From the NCBI GenBank assembly GCA_965112735.1, contig OZ218952.1:5704001-5768000 (forward strand): DNA of 64,000 nucleotides, read 5' to 3'. The notes below the pieces were generated by a model. It had not been told where the DNA came from, ran no database searches, and saw only the letters and a program-made list of their open reading frames with translations. Numbering within the stretch: position 1 is the stretch's first letter; each line of letters begins with the position of its first letter. A program made the position numbers and the translations under genes. Of this stretch, positions 13,426 through 26,005 are shown one piece after another. This DNA is from Phaeosaccion multiseriatum (lineage: Eukaryota > Ochrophyta, other classes).

Positions 13426-16400
13426 ATGGGAATCACAAACAGTCGAAAGGTGGTCGCTGTCGACAAGCGCGGTGCCCAGCTCAATAGGGAAAACTCGGTG
13501 TCCGTGTTTTCTTGTGGGGACAAGAGCTCACAGCCGGGCAGCAGCGCTACGCTGTGGAGAAAGGAAGGGTATCACACCGTCGATCATCGAGAAAGTCAGC
13601 TGCTACCGCAGGACGAAGAAGATGTGTCGGATCATATAGAATTGCTAATGGTGCTCGATAGTCCAGTCGGGCAGCGGCATTTGGGGGCCTACGCGAAGGA
13701 GATAAAGTCGCATTTGGTGCGTACGATGGATTGGGGCCCTTCTCTCCAGGAGACGTGCCGTGCCGCCTTGAACTACGATATGCTTCAGCAGCGTGGAGAA
13801 ACTAACACATTGCCCCCCTGTTCCATTCTCATCCTCCTGCCTTCTTACTTTCCAGGCGCTCTTCTTTTGGACAGATGTAGTGGACTTTCAGTCCATCCCA
13901 GCGATAGATTATAGGTAAGGAACGAAGGGTTCGCTTCCGCTGCTGTCCTCCTATGCCTCAAGCGCCGATTCCATGGAAGAGAACAAACATTCCACACTTG
14001 CACCATTGCCCCCTCCTCCCCACCTCTCCAGATACTCAAAGGCGAAGCAGATATTCGGCAAGTATCTGAAGCGGGGGGCAGTCCAGTCTCTTAGCTTTAT
14101 TAGTGCGGCCAAAGCAGAGGAGGTCGGGAGAGTGCTGGCGGCCAAGGAGAGCCGCACAAACATCGACAGGGACATCTTTTGCGAGCTGCAAAAGGAGTGT
14201 TTTCAAGAGCTCTTTGAGAACACATTCATGAAGTTTAAAGCGACGGAGGAGCGTTACAACGACTATCTAAACGACATGCACAGCATCTACAATGTCATCC
14301 ACACGGATGACTTTACCTACCTAGAGAAGCTCGGCGAGGGGGCTTTCGGACGAGTGGTTCATGTGATGAAGAAGAGCACAGGCCGGTAAGTGGAAGGGGC
14401 GAGCGGCTGAGAGATGATGTACCCACGCACCCTTCCTCACCTATTCCTCTCCTCCTCTTGCCGTGTTGTGCTGCAGACATTTCGCCATGAAGATTCAGGC
14501 CAAGGCCGGTCTCATGCACAACTTACGGGACGACCCCACCAAGCTGTACACCGAGAAGAACGTGTTTGCCGCGTGCAGGCACCCCTTCATCCTGGAGATG
14601 GCCTACGCCTTCCAGGTAGGGCAGGGTAGGGAAGGGTAGGTCAGGCGCGCGAGGGTCCTCACTACTCCGTATTAACGGTCCCTTCCTAGCCCCCGAAACC
14701 GTACTAACGTCTCTGTCCTTTTAATCTCCTGTTCCTTCCCCCCCTTCTCCACGCACACACGCACACAGACCCGGCTCCACGTGGTGTTGGTGCTGAACCT
14801 CGTTACTTCGGGCAACCTCCAGGACGCCATCAACGAGGCGGTAGACGGCCGCCTCGATGATGCACGGGTCCAGCTCTATACTGCAGAGATTGTTGTGGCG
14901 CTGCTACACTTGCACGACCTGGGGCTCATGTATCGAGACCTCAAGCCGAGGAACGTGATGATGTGCGAAGACGGGCACATCCAACTCGCGGATATGGGTG
15001 GGGTGGGCGATTTCAGGGGGGAGGTGTCCAAGACACACGCCACCAACCACTTGACTTTCAGAGGCAGGAGGAACAGCATTAGGCGGTCCTCTATCATGGG
15101 CACCAAAGGGTATATGGCGCCTGAGATGGCCAAAATGATGGGCATGCCACTGGACAAGCGAGTGGGTTACACGAAAGCCGTGGACTGGTGGAGCCTCGGT
15201 GTCACCGTATACAAAATGGCAACAGGTGGGATGGGTGGGTGGGTGGGTGGGTGGGTAGGTGGATAGGTGGGTAGGTGGATAGGTGGGTAGGTGGGTAGGT
15301 GGGTAGGTTGGTGGGTTGGTGTGTCGATGGGTACGTGGATGGGTGGGGAGGCGGGTTCCCCCCTGCCACAAACCACAAACCAACCACGCGACACTCGTTG
15401 CTTTGCGGAGGAGTCGCACTTACTCCCATCATAGACATGCATGCATACATACTTGCGTTCTTTCTTCCTCACTGCTCCTCACGCGACTCTCCTCCGCACC
15501 TCCACTCTCCAGGCAAGAGGCCATTCGACCCGGTGCCGGAGAAGAAGATGAGCGGCGCGCTGACCGGGCTAAATAACCCTCTTAAAAAGAAGATCTCGGA
15601 GTACGAGCGCCTCAAGGGAAGTGTGCCGTACCCGTCTTACCTTGCACCTGCCACGAAGAAGTTCATTAACGAATGCCTCGAGCACAACGAGACGCTACGC
15701 CTGGGCTCGGGACAAGACGGCAAGGCGAGGTTACTCGAGCATGTGTAAGTGAAATATGTATGTATGAGGGAGCCGAGGCTGCTCCATTGTTGAGTTGTTT
15801 GATTGCTCCGATTCATTCCAGAGAGTGTGCAGCCCTTCCGCCCCTCACCAGCAGGTAATGACATCCTCGTCTCTTGCTGCCTCATTTGCATTTGCCTTCC
15901 CTACCTTTCATCAGCTTCTTCGACGGAATCGCGTGGGACCAGGTGCGGGGTAAGCTAGTGACACCACCGTACGTCCCAGTGTCAAGGTAAGAAGGTCCCC
16001 TTGTCTTCAGGACTTCAGCTCCAGCGGTGCCGTTAACCCCCTTCCCTCTCGACCCTCTTCTTCTCCCATTCTAGACCGCTGAATGAGGTGGCGGTGTTCG
16101 AGGACTTCGACTCCATGCTGGACATCTTCCAAGAGGAGGTGAGTGAGTGAGTGAGTGAGTGTGTGTGTGTGTGTGCGTGTGTGTTTGTGTGTTTGTGTAT
16201 GTATGCATGTGCACGCGCGCGTGTCCGCGTGTGTGTCTGTGTGTGCGCTCGCGTGCCGTGCCTATGCCGTTCTTCCGCTCACTTTTGGTTCGCTTCGTCA
16301 CGTTGGTCAGGACCGTCGCAAGGGCAAGGACAAGAGCCAGGCACAGCAGGAGCTGACCCCCATGCAGCAGAGGCTGTTTCGGCACTGGCACTACGTGAAC

Positions 16401-16631
16401 CCAACTACACTGAAGGTGAGTCTCCCTCCCTCTCTCCGTGCTCGGCCTGCACGGCTAGAGCTAAACCAGTCTCTGAAGCTTGCAGCCTCACGTTACCGTT
16501 CCTACCAATCTACCCTCCTCCAGATGGAGATGGGCATCGCAAATGAGATGGAAGCCCTAGAGAGCAGCTACAAGCTGCAGCAGCTCACGGGCGGCCAAGT
16601 GGAGAAGCCAAAGTCCACCACTCTTCGGTAG
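13426..16631 (+). CDS. RGS-domain protein kinase of the GRK type (AGC family)
   Basis: Ten exons (13426-13716, 13856-13914, 14032-14385, 14477-14615, 14769-15225, 15513-15744, 15915-15986, 16075-16138, 16311-16415, 16524-16631) give 626 residues. The N-terminal MGITNS is a plausible myristoylation site. An RGS-like helical domain runs from about residue 65 to 200, including LLMVLDSPVG and FWTDVVDF. The kinase domain has GEGAFGRV, FAMKI, YRDLKPRNVMM, LADMGG in place of DFG, MGTKGYMAPE and DWWSLGVTVYKMATGKRPF. An AGC-type C-terminal extension follows (VFEDFDSM). An RGS domain preceding an AGC kinase defines G-protein-coupled receptor kinases. GRKs have DLG in place of DFG, so DMG is a conservative variant. 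A membrane role in receptor or G-protein signalling is inferred. Introns 15226-15512 and 16139-16310 carry simple repeats. Confidence 0.9.
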
Positions 16632-17158
16632 GTCAAGTCAATCTTCCTTGTGTGGGCTAGCTAGCGCAACCGTGTCCCACTCCTCTCGTCCTGACCGTCC
16701 TCCCTCTGTCTCTGTCTCTCCCGACGTACACTCAGGACAAATTTCCGCTCTCTCTCTCGGGCGTTCACGGGGGGAGGAGGCGAGCCCAGTCTACTGGACA
16801 CGCACATGCCACACACGAGCTTCGGGAGAGCGACCAGCGGTAGCAGGATCACTAGCTAACGTCGCGGTGCCCTCGACGAACGAGGGAAGACCCTCGAGCG
16901 CTGGAGAAGATGACTCAATGATGGGAGGAGGGATGGGGGTTTGTTTGCGGCTATTCATGTGTAGATGCATCACTGTCCGGTGAAGCGGGACAGCAGCAGA
17001 GCAGCAAGGCGACCACTAGGATGCACGTATGTATAGAATAGCTAGTACAGAAGCAATTCAGAGTGTTTTCTTATAAAAGTCACACACACGTTACCAAAAG
17101 GGGCCTGTGGGGTCTTACGATGTTTTTTGTTATTATTGTCTGAAAGAATAAAAAAGAA
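16632..17158. other. Convergent intergenic region GRK-like / LRR protein
   Basis: This holds the 3' ends of two convergent genes. AATAAA at about 17147 could serve the kinase gene as poly(A) signal. I see no gene here. Confidence 0.5.
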
Positions 17159-18934
17159 CTACTTCTTCTTCTTTTTCTTGCCGCCGCCTCCCTTTTTCTT
17201 CCCTCCCCCGTTATCCTTGCGATGTAGCTGCTCGAAGAGCGGGGTGGGCAGAGTGGCGTCTACCAGAAACTGCTTAATTTGCGCGTTTTCAGGCGCCAGG
17301 GCAGGCAGCATGATGTGCGCCCCTGCCTCTCCGATGCGGTTGTAGAGTAAGTCGATGTGCGTGAGTCTGCGGTGTCGAGAAGAAAGGTGGTTTGGTGGGT
17401 TGGTTGGGTGCGAGGAAAGAAGGGGGAGTTGGTTGGTTGGTTGGTTGGTGACAGCGTTGGGTGGGGCGAGTGGATAGGAAGACAGTGCCACAAGCCACAG
17501 GTGTGGGAGTGGGATTGAAAGAGCACTCACGTTGGACAAGACATGATGGCGTTTCGGAAAACCTCAAGCGCCTCCAGGTCTTGCACGGAGCTGCAGACGC
17601 CATTGTCCGCGAGAGAGAGGTAGGTGACGGAGCGATTCCGAGCAAGGCCGGGCGAAAGCGTTTTGAGACCCTCCGCCTGCAGGCGATTGCCCTGTACAAT
17701 ACAATACGGCGGCACAGAAGGGATCAGTGAGGCATCGGGGTGATAGTTATGGCCAAGTCCTCGCTACCCATTCCTTGCCCTCTGGTGTACCTGCAGATTG
17801 AGGACCGTCAGTGCGAGTTTGCTATAGCTCAGCAGCTCCCCCAGAGCCGGACCGCTGGCGGCATCCACCCCGCAGTAGGGCACGTGCAGCTGCTTCAGAG
17901 TACTGTTCGTGCGCAGGCCGCAACATAGTGCGGCGACCCCCTCACTCCCCAGCCCCAAGTTGTTGTCCATCTTGAGGGTCAGGAGAGACTGGTTACAGCC
18001 TGTGCTCAGGGCGCTCCCCAAGGCTCGAGCCCTACCAACACATATACACACACATACACACAAATACACACATTAAAGATGGGGATTTTAGCGCTCGTGT
18101 CTCAACAGATATAGGCCGTCACACCACACTACACTGCTGGTACATGATGTGGACGCTGAAAGGGCCGACGTGGGCTCCTTCCTACCAATGCAAATACACA
18201 CAGAAGATGCGCTTCATGATCGTACCCCATCCACAAAGAGGCTACCACATCAGCACCATACATGATGTGGACGCTAAAAAAGGGACGGACGAAAGCCCAT
18301 TCTGCCCGTACTGCAGCCCGTCTTACCCAATTTCCCCCACGTTGACATCAAAGAGCTCGAGGTACTCTAACTTGACCTCTGCGCCTCCGAGGCGCAACAC
18401 CTCGGCTATACTCCTCACACCCTCATCCCCACAGTTCGTTCTCCATAATCGAAGAACCTTTTGTGTCGCAAAGGAAGGAAGGGGGGTGACACAGCAAGGT
18501 CAGCATGTTACTATCGTAGGATAGGGACCGACGGCCTGCCATCACACGACACGGACGGACCTTGAGTAGCTTGTATGGCCCTCCCCGCATATCTGGGTCC
18601 GATCCTAGTATAGCCGTGGTGAGAGCTCTTGTCCCTCCAGGGCCGAGCGGTCCTGCTTCATCGTCCACTACAATCTGGACACACACACGCAAAGAGAGGC
18701 GAGCCGAGACTGGGAGTAAAGAGACGGCCATAAATTCTTGTCCCAACGAGGAGAGCGAGAACCGACCTGCGTCAAAGGGTAGTTCTCGTCATCCTGCAGC
18801 TGCGAGACCACCTTGGAATTAGCTGGAATCGAAATGAGCTTACTAAAGCGCTGGTAATTACTCAGCAGCTGAAGGGGGTCCTCTCCCGTGACCTCTTCTC
18901 CAGCAGCTCCTCCGCCCTTCTTTTTGGGAGGCAT
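17159..18934 (-). CDS. RNI-like leucine-rich-repeat protein with lysine tail
   Basis: Six minus-strand exons (18767-18934, 18561-18674, 18327-18457, 17791-18031, 17531-17691, 17159-17366) encode 340 residues. The N terminus is MPPKKKGGG and the C terminus is a run of GGGKKK ending in six lysines. Between them are ribonuclease-inhibitor-type repeats: VLRLWRTNCGDEGVRSIAEVL, LKMDNNLGLGSEGVAALC, LNLQGNRLQAEGLKTLSPGL, YLSLADNGV and IDLLYNRIGEAGAHIML. Such repeats form protein-binding solenoids. No catalytic domain is attached, so a scaffold role is the most that can be said. Both ends are strongly basic, which could favour nucleic-acid or membrane contact. It is head to head with the helicase gene. 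Confidence 0.85.
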
Positions 18935-19207
18935 ACCAGACCCCCCCCCCTCCTCCTCCGCCTCACACCCTCCTTGCTCCTCTCGCGTCCTCTACTCAGC
19001 AGGTAAGCCACCTTCCTTTATTTAGTTCGAACTCGTCGAAGTAACTGTGGTTTCAGTTTCGTTTGGCGTGTGGGATGGCACTAGACGGTTGGATAGTCGC
19101 CCGCCAGTGACGGACTCCCTCCATATCTTTGATTGACGGTGTCTCTTCTTAGCCGCTACGCCGGAAGGGCGCTTCGCACGCTTTCTCTTTACCGCGAGAG
19201 GGTGGCC
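18935..19207. promoter_or_regulatory. Divergent promoter region, LRR protein / UPF1-like helicase
   Basis: A 273-bp gap between opposed start codons. It has C and T tracts but no obvious TATA box. Promoter function is inferred from position. Confidence 0.4.
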
Positions 19208-21929
19208 ATGTCCTACTACGGGCCAGCGAGCGGGAGCAGCGGGAGCGGCGGATATGGAGGCGGAGGAGGAGGGAGCTATGGTTACGGTGGTGGCGGCAAT
19301 GGCGGGAGCTGGAGAGGCAGATCAGGCGGGAGAGGTGGTCGGAGGCGCGGCGGAGGTGGCGGCGGCGGCAGTGGGGGGGGGGGGGGGAAGGGGGGAAGGC
19401 GTTCCGGAGGAGGGGTGCCGCAGTTTAGCAGCAAGGCTACGCTCAAGGCCATGCGGAGAGCGTGTCACGGCGGAAACGTGCAGGTGGCCTTCGAGGAGTG
19501 CAGCAAGCTCCTGCAGCACGGACATAGCCCAGACTCGCAGGTCATGGGCTTGATGCTAGCGGCCTTGACCAAAACGTCGAGGCTGTCTGACGCGGTGGCC
19601 TTGCTCGAGCTGCTCAACCAGCATCGGCCTGGTAAGGAAAAGCGACGATGTACGGCGATTGGCATGTGCCCAGGACCTAACCGTTCCCCCCTTCCCCTTG
19701 CTGCTTGTCCACGTCTCCGCCTGCAGAGGGGGTGATGACCGCCCCTATCCTCCAGAACTTGCTCTTCAGCCTGCCCATGCACGTGCACGACCAGGTGTGT
19801 GTGTGTGTGTGTACGTGCTCACGCCCTTGTTCTCTGGGAGTCATCCATCGCGGCACAGCTTGACCTCATCCACTTACAAGCTCCTTCTGTGTGGATGATG
19901 ATGATTGCCATGCTTGTCCCCTCCCTCAGGCGGAGACGGCGTTGGCGTACACAACCGCGGCCGTACAAGCCACCCACTTTGCAGACGGCCCCGAGGCCAA
20001 GCAGTACTTCCAACGCGTGGGGCAGGGAATGGTACTGGAGTACCTGGCGGAGGCGGGGGGCGCCTTTGAGCGAATCGCGTCCCAGGTGAGTGAGTGTGTC
20101 CCGCCCTGAGGACCGAGGAGGTGCTCTCTGTTGCAGAGCGGTTTATGCCCCGGCGGCTTTTACCTTTCACTGACTTATTGTCTTGCGCCTCCGGACTTTC
20201 GCCGCCCTCCCTCCCCCGTTAGACGGCCGAGTCGCTCATGAGGAGAGGGCTGTGCACGATGAATGTCACGGCTAGCCCGGGTAAGAAGAGCGGAGAAGTC
20301 GTCTTTCAGCTGGCCTACAATGCCTTGCGTGACGAGCACGGAGGGAGGGGCCTGGGGGCGGGAGACGCTGTGTGTGTGAAGCGACACACCATGCCGGGCA
20401 GCGAGCCCCCCCCCCTGGGTGAGATTGCCATTGAGGGAGATGTGGCGTCTGTGGCCGCGTCCATGCTAGTACTCAAGGGCCTGGAGAAGAAGGATGTTGA
20501 TGCCCTGTGCGCGCCGGGTAGTCGCTGGAGGGTGGACAAGATGGTGAGTCGTGGCTGTGGGTGGGGCTATTGTTGTATTGGATGGTGGTTTGTGTGTTAG
20601 TCGGCTCCTTTGCCTTTGGCCTCTCCGTCTGGCTGGCCCTGGGCTGGGCCGTATATGCTGGGGAGGGGCTCCGTTGGTTGTGTGGACGGAGGCCCTTTCT
20701 GGGATGATGTGTGGGTGATTTGTGGGTGAGCTGACTGTGTGTTGACTGTGTGTGCTGGTGTGGTCCACGGGGGGGCGATACTTTGCTTTGCTTTTGTGCT
20801 CGCTCAGGCCAATCGTGTGAGCTACAATCGAATGCTCAAGAGCCTGAGGCTCATCACGGCAGGCTCGGGGGCCGGCGAGAAGGGAGGTGGGGGTGGTGCA
20901 GGGGGCATGGGGGGCAATCAGCAGCGCAAAGCCAAGAACGAGACCCGTCCGGCCGACACCATTGTCCAGCTGCTCGTGGGCCTCACTCCCTCGCAAAACT
21001 CCTCCGCTGCGGCAGGGATGGGGGGGATGAATGCCATGGGAGGCTACGACGTGCTCGGACAAATAGTGGGAGCAGGAGCCGGAGTAGGCGCCGGACCAGG
21101 AGGAGCGGCTGGCGTCTCTGTACCCGAGCTTTGCGCGCAAAAGTGTGTCAATCCTCGCACTGGAAGAGAGCTCATGGGCCCTCCTAGCTCGGCGCCCCCC
21201 CTGCACGGACTCAACCGCAGCCAGGTGGAGGCGGTCATGGCGGCCACAACGAGGCGGTGCACCTTGGTGCAGGTGAGGGGGGGACGCGAGGAGAACGAGG
21301 GTGGAGGATGGAGTAGGGTGGGGTTTAGGGTATCGGGGTGGGGCCGTTGTCACTTGATTTGTCACTTGATGTCGCTTACTTCACTTGACTCGCTCCACTC
21401 CACTCACTTCACTTTGACTTGCCTTCTCTCTTGCGCCCCCCCCCCCCCCCCGCCGCCGCCGCCCCCTGACGCTACAGGGCCCCCCGGGCACAGGCAAGAC
21501 GCACACGGCACTGCGCATCCTCGACTGGTGGGCCAAGAGTCGGTAAGTTTGTGTGTGTGTGTGTGTGCGTAGTGTTTTGTGTGCCCCCAGAAAGGCAGAG
21601 GAGCGGAGACTCACAAATGGACTGAGTTCATCCCCCCCTTTGCCTTGAAACAGTGGCTACGGCGACGGCTCCATTGTTGCCACTTCCGACTCCAACATTG
21701 CCGTGGATAACTTGCTCGAGGGGTGCGTCAATGCGGGGCTCCGGGTCGTGAGGCTGGGCCGACCAGAAAAGGTGTGTATGTCGAGGAGGGAAAGAATCCA
21801 CGAACCTCCACCATCCTCGCGCAAAAGAGAGCTTCGAGGAAGAGACCCTACTGTATAGCCACCTTATTCCGTGCGTGCACTCCAACGCACTCACACGCAC
21901 TCACACGCATGCGCACACGCACACACACA

Positions 21930-21963
<34 letters not shown>

Positions 21964-24900
21964 GGTCCGGCCGGAGCTCCTGCGCTACTGCGTGGACATG
22001 CTGCAGCCGGGGGAGACGGAGATTAACTGGGGAAGGAAGATGAGCGCTGTCAAGAACGCACAGGTGAGTGGGTGGGTAGGTGGATAGGTGGTTGGGTGGA
22101 TGGATGGATGGGTGGGTAGGTGGGTGGTCAGGTGGGTGGATGGGTGGATGGGTGGATGGGTGGATGGGTGGATGCTCGGAAGGTGGCGGGAGAGACGGGA
22201 TGGCTGAAGAGCAGCTGTGAAGCGGCGCAGTGGTGACTGATGAGAACTGATGCAAATGTCTCATTCGCTCCCTCCGCTCGTGTGCACTCAGGTTGTTTGC
22301 TGCACGTGTGTAGGGATGGGCTCGGACCAGCTCGAGGGCATGCAATTCACGGCAGTGCTCATGGACGAAGCGAGTCAGGCCACTGAGGCAGCGGCGTTGG
22401 TGCCGCTGTGCCGCGGCTGCCAGCAGCTGGTGTTGGTGGGGGACCAGTGTCAGTTGCCGCCCACCATGTCCAGCCAGGCGGCGGAGCAGGCAGGGGCAGG
22501 GGAGCCGCTCTTTAATCGCCTCGTCAAGATGGGCGTGGAGCCGCTGCTGTTGGACACGCAGTACCGTATGCATCCCGCCATCTCGCAGGTAAGGCACAGG
22601 CGAGATGGGATGGCGGTGGAGGGAAGAGGGGGTGGGAGGGGAGGGGAGGGGAGGGGGAGGGGGAGGGGAGGGAGGGCAGTGAAGGGGAGAGAGAGAGAGA
22701 TGGAGAGGGGACCCCGCTCTGCCACTCGGGGTAGAGATGACACATGCTTTGCGCCCGTTCGTGGGATTTTTGCGACCACGCTCTCTATCTCACGCTGCCC
22801 CACGCTCTTACCACTCTTGTTGCACTGCTCTCCTCCTCAGTTCCCTGCAGACTTGTTCTACCGCGGCAAGCTCTCCGACGGCGTTCGAGCGGACCAACGC
22901 CTCGCCCCCGCGGGTTTCCCCTGGCCTCGGGCCGACTGGCCCGTGTGCTTTATCCCCGTACGGGAAGGGAGGGAGTCCACGGAGGGTGTGTCGAAGTACA
23001 ATGACTTGGAAGCAGCGGAAACCGCTCGAGTGGTGCAGGCCTTCCTCACTGCGGGTATGCCTCAGGTAAGCACGTTGGTAGTACGTTGTTGAGAAGGCCA
23101 TTGTGGGCTGTTCGTTTGTGGTCTCTCTCTCCCTCCTTTTCTCTCTCTCTCTCATCTCCCCCCCAACCCCACCCGCACTTAATCGATGGACTGTGCCTCA
23201 TGCTTCTCTCGGCCCTAACCGCCTCGCCTGCCTCCCTCCCTCTCTCCCTCCCCCTCCCCCTGCAGGCGCAGATCGGGGTGGTGACTCCGTACGCGGCGCA
23301 GGTGCGAAAGATCCGGCGCATGTTGGGCAACGCCGCTGTGGAGGTGGCGTCTGTGGACGGCTTCCAGGGCAGGGAGAAGGAGGTGAGGGGTGGTACGTGG
23401 GGTTGTTGTTTAGGGCTGTAGCTTGGGAGTATCGTATCTCCATTGTACCTCCCCACCTAATCTCGACTTTGTAGTGGAGTTGCGCCTCCCTCCGGCTCGG
23501 TGCTACGTGTTGCTGCTACTGACACTACTGCTCTGCTGATACTGGTGCTGACGACTCAACCTGACCTTGTCCTTCGCCTTCCCCTTCAGGTCATTGTCAT
23601 GTCCACCGTACGCTCCTCCGACCGGGGAGGGGTGGGCTTCCTCGCGGACTGGCGCCGAGTGAACGTTGCCTTCACCAGGCCCAAGCGCGGCCTTGTCGTG
23701 CTGGGCAACCCGGACACGCTCAGCAGGGAGAGGCAGACCTGGTGAGTCAGGGAGGGAGGGAGGTGGAGAATGTCACGTTTACATGTGCTTGGGTTGACCG
23801 CAGTGAGTGCTGACCTACTTTCTCTCTCTCTCTCTCTCGCAGGAGTCGCTGGCTGCATTGGGTATCCGCCCACGGAGTCAACTTACATGACCCGGTTCCC
23901 CGGGGTGTGTTGGACAGGTCAGTGTGCTTGTTTCTCTTGCCAGCCCCTCGTGCTCGTCGTTGCCTCTCGCACTGGTAGTGCGCCTTCTCCCTCACTCCGG
24001 CCATTGTCCTTCCCTACTCGGCATTGAACCCCCCAGAGATGTCCTCCGAGCTGCTGCTCCTTCCGCGATGGTCATGAGTGCCATGGGCACAAGCTTCGAG
24101 GGAGGAGGAGCAGGAGCAGGAGCAGGAGGAGGGGGAGGAGCAATGGGAGGAGCAATGGTAACGCCAGGGGTTAGTGCAGGAGCGTATCCAGAGCGCCCCC
24201 CCGGTCCCCCTCCCCCGCCGCCGCCCCCCCCCCCACCGCCGCAGCAGCAGAACGGGTACCCGAGCAGTAACGGCTTTGCAGGGGGCAGCCTTGGCGCGGC
24301 GCAAGGGTACCAGCAGGTGCAACATTTCTCACAAGTGCGTATCACTTCAACCAGTTCCGGGGGGGGGTCGGGCTCTCTGTCGGTGGCGGTGTCGGCAGCA
24401 GCAGCAGCGGCAAGAAGGTTTGTCGGGGAGGCACCCGAGTCGAATGGTGTCAGCAGCGGTGGCGCGCCCCCCCTTCCTGTGGAGAAGCGAGGGGCGGCGG
24501 AGAGTGAGGGGGGTGCAGCAGATGGAGGAGGGGGCGCGAAGGACAGGGGGAGGGAATCTGACGGCGGCGGGAGACGCGAGGAGAGAGGGAGGAGGAAGAC
24601 GGACGACAGAAGGGAGAGGAGACACCGAGACCGCAGCCCTAGCGTGAGGAAGGAGGCCGACACAGACCACAGAATGAGCCGGAGCCGATCGAGGGATCGA
24701 CCCACAGCAATGTCGAGATCACGCTCCCCTTCCGACTCGAGGAGCGTAAGCAGACATCGGGAAAAGCACAGGCACCACCGTCATAGACACGACCACGGCC
24801 ACTCTTCCTCCACTCGCAAGAAGTCGCACGAGGATCGCGAGGACCGCCATCGTCACCACCATCGGCATGGTAGTAGCAGGCACCACCACAGTCATAGCCA

Positions 24901-25045
24901 TAGAGAAGATCGGGACAGGGACCATAGCGAGGACAGTCGAGAGGAGAGGGGGCACAGGAAAAGGAGCAAGAAGAGCAGAAGCAGGAGCAGGGGCAGCAGT
25001 AGGGAGAGGGAGCACGAGAGGAGAGGAGACAGAGAGCGCAGGTAG
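19208..25045 (+). CDS. UPF1-like SF1 RNA helicase with Gly-rich/PPR-like N terminus and RS-rich C terminus
   Basis: Fourteen exons (19208-19631, 19727-19794, 19930-20085, 20223-20543, 20808-21272, 21478-21542, 21654-21771, 21965-22063, 22292-22588, 22841-23065, 23266-23382, 23590-23741, 23843-23917, 24037-25045) give 1,196 residues. All superfamily 1 motifs are present: GPPGTGKT (about 479-486), [52 protein letters not shown] and [16 protein letters not shown]. This matches the UPF1/SEN1/IGHMBP2 group of ATP-dependent RNA/DNA helicases. The N-terminal 65 residues are Gly-rich. Residues about 75-230 are helical and resemble pentatricopeptide repeats ([20 protein letters not shown]). No Cys-His-rich UPF1 CH domain is seen. 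The last 330 residues are Gly/Pro-rich then dense in SR, RS, HRH and DRD, as in splicing factors. A nuclear role in mRNA surveillance or splicing is inferred. Confidence 0.9.
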
Positions 25046-25778
25046 TGAGTAGGAGTGGTCAGGTGGGGTGGGGAGGTGCATGCAGCCTTGGGTATGAGGG
25101 ACTTTTCTCCCCTTGGTTTTTGCCGGCACGGACGAGCACCTTACTGTACTTGGGCACAGAAAGAGCCGAAGAATCGAATGATAAACTTTTCCTTTTTCTA
25201 CTCTTCTCGAGTGGGATAGGGTGGGCCCCAGGCACGCCAAACTGTCTTGGCTGGCTCTGGCCCGCCGGCCGCCCCGGGCCGCTCACCTTTCAGCCTCAGG
25301 TGTAAGCCAATGGGGCCGAACTCTCTATGCCCCTTACCCACCCCCTCGACCCCCCGAGCAATAGCTGGTGGCTGCGCAAGGGATGACACGCTGATTTGAG
25401 GGGAGTGAGCCGTGTGTGTGTGTGTGTGTGTGGCACTCTTAAAGCTTTATCACTATCCTGGTCGTTCCTGACGGGATTCTGAGGGAAAGGGGACTTCCGG
25501 ATGAAGAATCTAAATCATAAAATTAAAATAAAGCTTTCCGGACTGCTTCGGCGCCAGCCAGCCGGCCAGGCAGGTTCCAGGTTCTGGGGAAAAGCCATGT
25601 AATAAGGCAATGATGAGGCCAAGGCTGCTTCCTGCTTCTGGCCGGCGCCAGCCGGCCTGCTTCCTGCGTCTTCGAGCGTCTGGGCTGGCCTGTCTCAGAA
25701 GCATGTCAGGGGCCGAGACCAGAATTTCCAAAAAAAAGTATTGCTTCCATTTAGAAGACCTCTAAATTTGTCCAAGAA
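25046..25778. other. Gene-poor region with GC-rich inverted repeats
   Basis: No gene is supported. There is a (GT)n tract near 25412-25432. A pair of GC-rich segments near 25549-25572 and 25635-25660 share GGCGCCAGCC and are largely complementary to neighbouring bases. It may be decayed transposon sequence. Confidence 0.4.
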
Positions 25779-25851
25779 TTTCATATAGTGTAGTGGTTAT
25801 CATACCCGCTTTGGGTGCGGGAGGCCCCGAGTTCAAATCTTGGTATTCCCC
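25779..25851 (+). tRNA. tRNA-Pro(TGG)-like sequence with broken 5' acceptor strand
   Basis: The sequence has a D-arm/A-box (TAGTGTAGTGGTTAT), an anticodon arm CCCGC-TTTGGGT-GCGGG with anticodon TGG, a T-arm CCGAG-TTCAAAT-CTTGG and a 3' acceptor strand TATTCCC. The 5' acceptor strand in the normal place (TTTCATA) pairs at only three of seven positions. A perfect partner, GGGAATA, lies immediately downstream at about 25854-25860. T-rich pol III stop signals follow at about 25886-25910. It may be a tRNA-derived SINE or pseudogene, or less likely a circularly permuted tRNA gene. Confidence 0.55.
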
Positions 25852-26005
25852 TGGGGAATAGTGGGACAAAACCCCACAGTTCCTCCTTTTTTCCTCTTTT
25901 TTTTTTTGGGGGGGCCCATTGTGGCTGCATGGAGTCGCCATCACCCCGCTTTCTTCTTTCTTCGTCTTTACCAACTCTTTTATCCCATGCACCACCTGCG
26001 ACTGA

